From Terriglobales bacterium (GTDB taxonomy: Bacteria; Acidobacteriota; Terriglobia; Terriglobales; Acidobacteriaceae), in assembly GCA_035651655.1 (NCBI GenBank), contig DASRFG010000001.1, forward strand, positions 94,001-158,000: a DNA stretch of 64,000 nucleotides. The letters run 5' to 3'. This document shows positions 62,387 to 64,000 of the stretch, piece by piece. Position 1 is the stretch's first letter, and the number at the start of each line of letters is the position of its first letter. The notes beneath the pieces are model-generated. The model was not told where the DNA came from. It saw nothing but the letters and a program-made list of their open reading frames with translations, and did not search any database. Position numbers and translations under genes: made by a program.

Positions 62387-63265
62387 TCAGAGTCCGGCGT
62401 TTCGCGCCGAGATCTGTGAAACCGCGGACCAGTCGGCGTCGGCCAAACCTTGCGCGACGGCGGCCACAAAATGGTCGTGCACAAGACTGGCCATGGGCAA
62501 AGGCGCCGCTGCTGCTTCCGCGGCAGCGATGACCAGGCGGTTGTCTTTCAATCCGAGTTGCAGTTTGAATCCAGCCGGTTCGAACTTTTGTTCAGTGATG
62601 AGAGCTCCGTAAGTTCGATAGATTGGGGCATCGAACAGAGAACCGGTCATAACTTCCAGGAACTTTTTCGCATCAACGCCCGATTTCCGGACCAATGCCG
62701 AGGCTTCTGCAAAGCTCTCAATGACGGTGCTGATCAGGAAATTTCCCGCTAATTTTGTAGTATTTGCTGCCGGAGGATTGTCGCTGATCACAAACGTCTT
62801 TTGTCCCATGACTTCGAACAAAGGGCGGCAGCGCTCGACCTGCTCGGATGGGGCGGCGGTGACAATAAAAAGTTTCGCGGCAGCAGCTGCATCGGGACGC
62901 CCGAAAACGGGCGCAGCAACATAATGCTGCTTGTTTTGCCGATGAGCGTCCACTAACCGCTGGGAAAGGGCAACACTGATCGTGCTCATGGAGACATGAA
63001 TGGCGTTCGCAGGGAGTGACTGAAGCACTCTGCCCGGCTCGAACACTACACCTTCCAGCGCGTGATCATCTGCCAACATGGTGATCAACACTTCCACCCC
63101 GGAGGCAGCGTCTGCCGGGGTCTCGGCGACCTTGGCGCCCAGCACCTTGAACTCTTCTGCGCGCTTGGGTGTCCGGTTGTAAACGGTGAGTGCGTGTCCC
63201 GCCTTAATGAGGTTGCGGACCATACCAGACCCCATGTTGCCCAAGCCGATGAACCCTACTTTCAT
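62387..63265 (-). CDS. NAD(P)-dependent beta-hydroxyacid dehydrogenase family
   Basis: The 292-residue protein has the dinucleotide-binding GFIGLGNMGSGMVRNLIKAGH, the substrate motif VAAPVFGRPDAAAAA (family consensus D-A-P-V-S-G-G has diverged), and the catalytic Lys in NTTKLAGNFLI. It is in the 3-hydroxyisobutyrate dehydrogenase/GLYR1 family; oxidation or reduction of small hydroxy acids or semialdehydes is likely. ATG 63265 is preceded by AGGAA. Confidence 0.9.
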   Translation of the reverse strand: MKVGFIGLGNMGSGMVRNLIKAGHALTVYNRTPKRAEEFKVLGAKVAETPADAASGVEVLITMLADDHALEGVVFEPGRVLQSLPANAIHVSMSTISVALSQRLVDAHRQNKQHYVAAPVFGRPDAAAAAKLFIVTAAPSEQVERCRPLFEVMGQKTFVISDNPPAANTTKLAGNFLISTVIESFAEASALVRKSGVDAKKFLEVMTGSLFDAPIYRTYGALITEQKFEPAGFKLQLGLKDNRLVIAAAEAAAAPLPMASLVHDHFVAAVAQGLADADWSAVSQISARNAGL

Positions 63266-63458
63266 TTCCTGTTATCTCCCGTCTTGAACTCAATTGGCGA
63301 ACACGCGCCTTCGCTGAACTGTAATGTTCTTTAGGTGAGATGCCCAGTAAAGAAAGATCGGCCCAATTTAATGGATGGACGCCATTACCAGCGTAGGTGT
63401 TGTAGCGTAAACGTGATCGGGGAAAAAGAAAAACCAGGTTCCACCGTGGTGATACACG

Positions 63459-64000
63459 TCAGTAGGACTTTTGCGGTAAGCAGTGGTCAACTGGAGCAGT
63501 CACATACGATCGGTCGAGCTTCGCCACCGAAGTACATCCCAGGAGCTTCAGCGTGCGTTCCATGTCCGAACGCACAATCTGAAGCGCGCGCGTGACCCCA
63601 GCCTCACCGGCAGCGGCCAGACCATAGGCATATGCCCGGCCCATGAGAACAGCCCGGGCCCCAAGGCAAACTGCTTTAATAATGTCGCTGCCGCGACGGA
63701 TCCCTCCGTCCATCAGAACCTCAACCTGGCCATTAACGGCCGCCAGAACTTCGGGAAGCACGTCCAGCGTGGCTGGAACTCCGTCCAGTTGCCGCCCGCC
63801 ATGATTTGAAACCACTACCGCCGCTGCGCCTTCATCCACCGCCCGCTTTGCATCTTCGCCCGTGAGCACACCTTTGACGACGATGGGTCCGGGCCACAAT
63901 TCGCGCAGCCATCGCAAATCCTCCCAGGTAACGGTGGAACTGGCGAGTGCCGCGCCGACGTCAGTCATTGGGAGCGGACCTGAACCAGGAAAAACTACGT
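63459..64000 (-). CDS. FMN-dependent alpha-hydroxy-acid oxidase/lactate dehydrogenase (partial)
   Basis: The visible C-terminal about 180 residues include IVVKGVLTGEDAKRAVDEGAAAVVVSNHGGRQLDG, VLMDGGIRRGSDIIKAVCLGARAVLMGRAY and the closing helix MERTLKLLGC. The SNHGG and DGGIRRG motifs bind FMN phosphate and substrate. The frame is open to the window edge, so the ATG at 63968 is internal and the 5' end is missing. Confidence 0.92.
   Translation of the reverse strand, partial: VVFPGSGPLPMTDVGAALASSTVTWEDLRWLRELWPGPIVVKGVLTGEDAKRAVDEGAAAVVVSNHGGRQLDGVPATLDVLPEVLAAVNGQVEVLMDGGIRRGSDIIKAVCLGARAVLMGRAYAYGLAAAGEAGVTRALQIVRSDMERTLKLLGCTSVAKLDRSYVTAPVDHCLPQKSY

Overview
This 64 kb window (GC-rich, close to 58-60% by eye, no rRNA or tRNA genes seen) looks like chromosomal DNA of an Acidobacteriota member. 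The markers are an Oar-like TonB-dependent receptor with a carboxypeptidase-regulatory N-terminus, a CRTAC1/ASPIC-UnbV protein, several TPR proteins, an S8 protease with Trp-Gly-Thr-Ser repeats, a B. subtilis-type purF/purL pair, and many short palindromic intergenic repeats. The phylum call is inference from gene content.

Layout. 1-3 kb: end of a membrane protein, a LOG-family protein, a small membrane protein next to abutting, oppositely oriented RHS fragments, and an orphan membrane protein. 3.2-10.2 kb: CRTAC1 protein and TonB-dependent receptor on the minus strand, divergent from a secreted TPR protein. 10.4-18.2 kb: M48 protease, NRAMP-like transporter, secreted protein, subtilase translationally coupled to a membrane protein, and dCTP deaminase. 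18.2-22.4 kb: a minus-strand signalling set (histidine kinase, OmpR-type regulator, PP2C phosphatase, ECF sigma factor). 22.6-39 kb: a large envelope-polysaccharide locus. Its minus arm encodes a TPR/beta-barrel exporter, a flippase fused to a ParB-like domain, a degenerate nucleotidyltransferase with a left-handed beta-helix, a STAS protein, a Pro/Gln-rich secreted protein, a thymidylate-kinase-like protein and GT2 and GT4 glycosyltransferases. Its divergent plus arm encodes a GT-C-like membrane protein and three small exported or anchored proteins. 39-43.1 kb: purL and purF separated by a tandem array of about 90-bp repeats. 43.3-50.5 kb: DUF2007 protein, selB, an AhpD/CMD-like selenoprotein, trmFO, a membrane protein, der. 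50.5-57.4 kb: DinG-type helicase, queD-queE-queC, a TPR protein and a PilT ATPase. 57.4-64 kb: class A PBP, APC permease, and a set of small redox or stress-type genes running to the window edge.

The most notable observation is at 45878-46405. Two ORFs that would be read as separate carboxymuconolactone-decarboxylase fragments are in the same frame and separated only by one TGA. That TGA sits exactly at the second cysteine of the AhpD CxxC site and is followed at the right distance by a SECIS-like hairpin with a G-initiated loop. The selenocysteine-specific elongation factor gene selB lies 118 bp away, convergent. I read this as one selenoprotein with a CxxU active site. Further points are the flippase-ParB fusion, the nucleotidyltransferase whose catalytic signature is replaced by a GHGSN repeat, a STAS protein lacking the phosphorylatable serine, tandem C(UUCG)G hairpin repeats between purL and purF, a three-hairpin element before purL, and REP/REPIN-like palindromes, some of which have entered coding sequence (der, the kinase-like gene).
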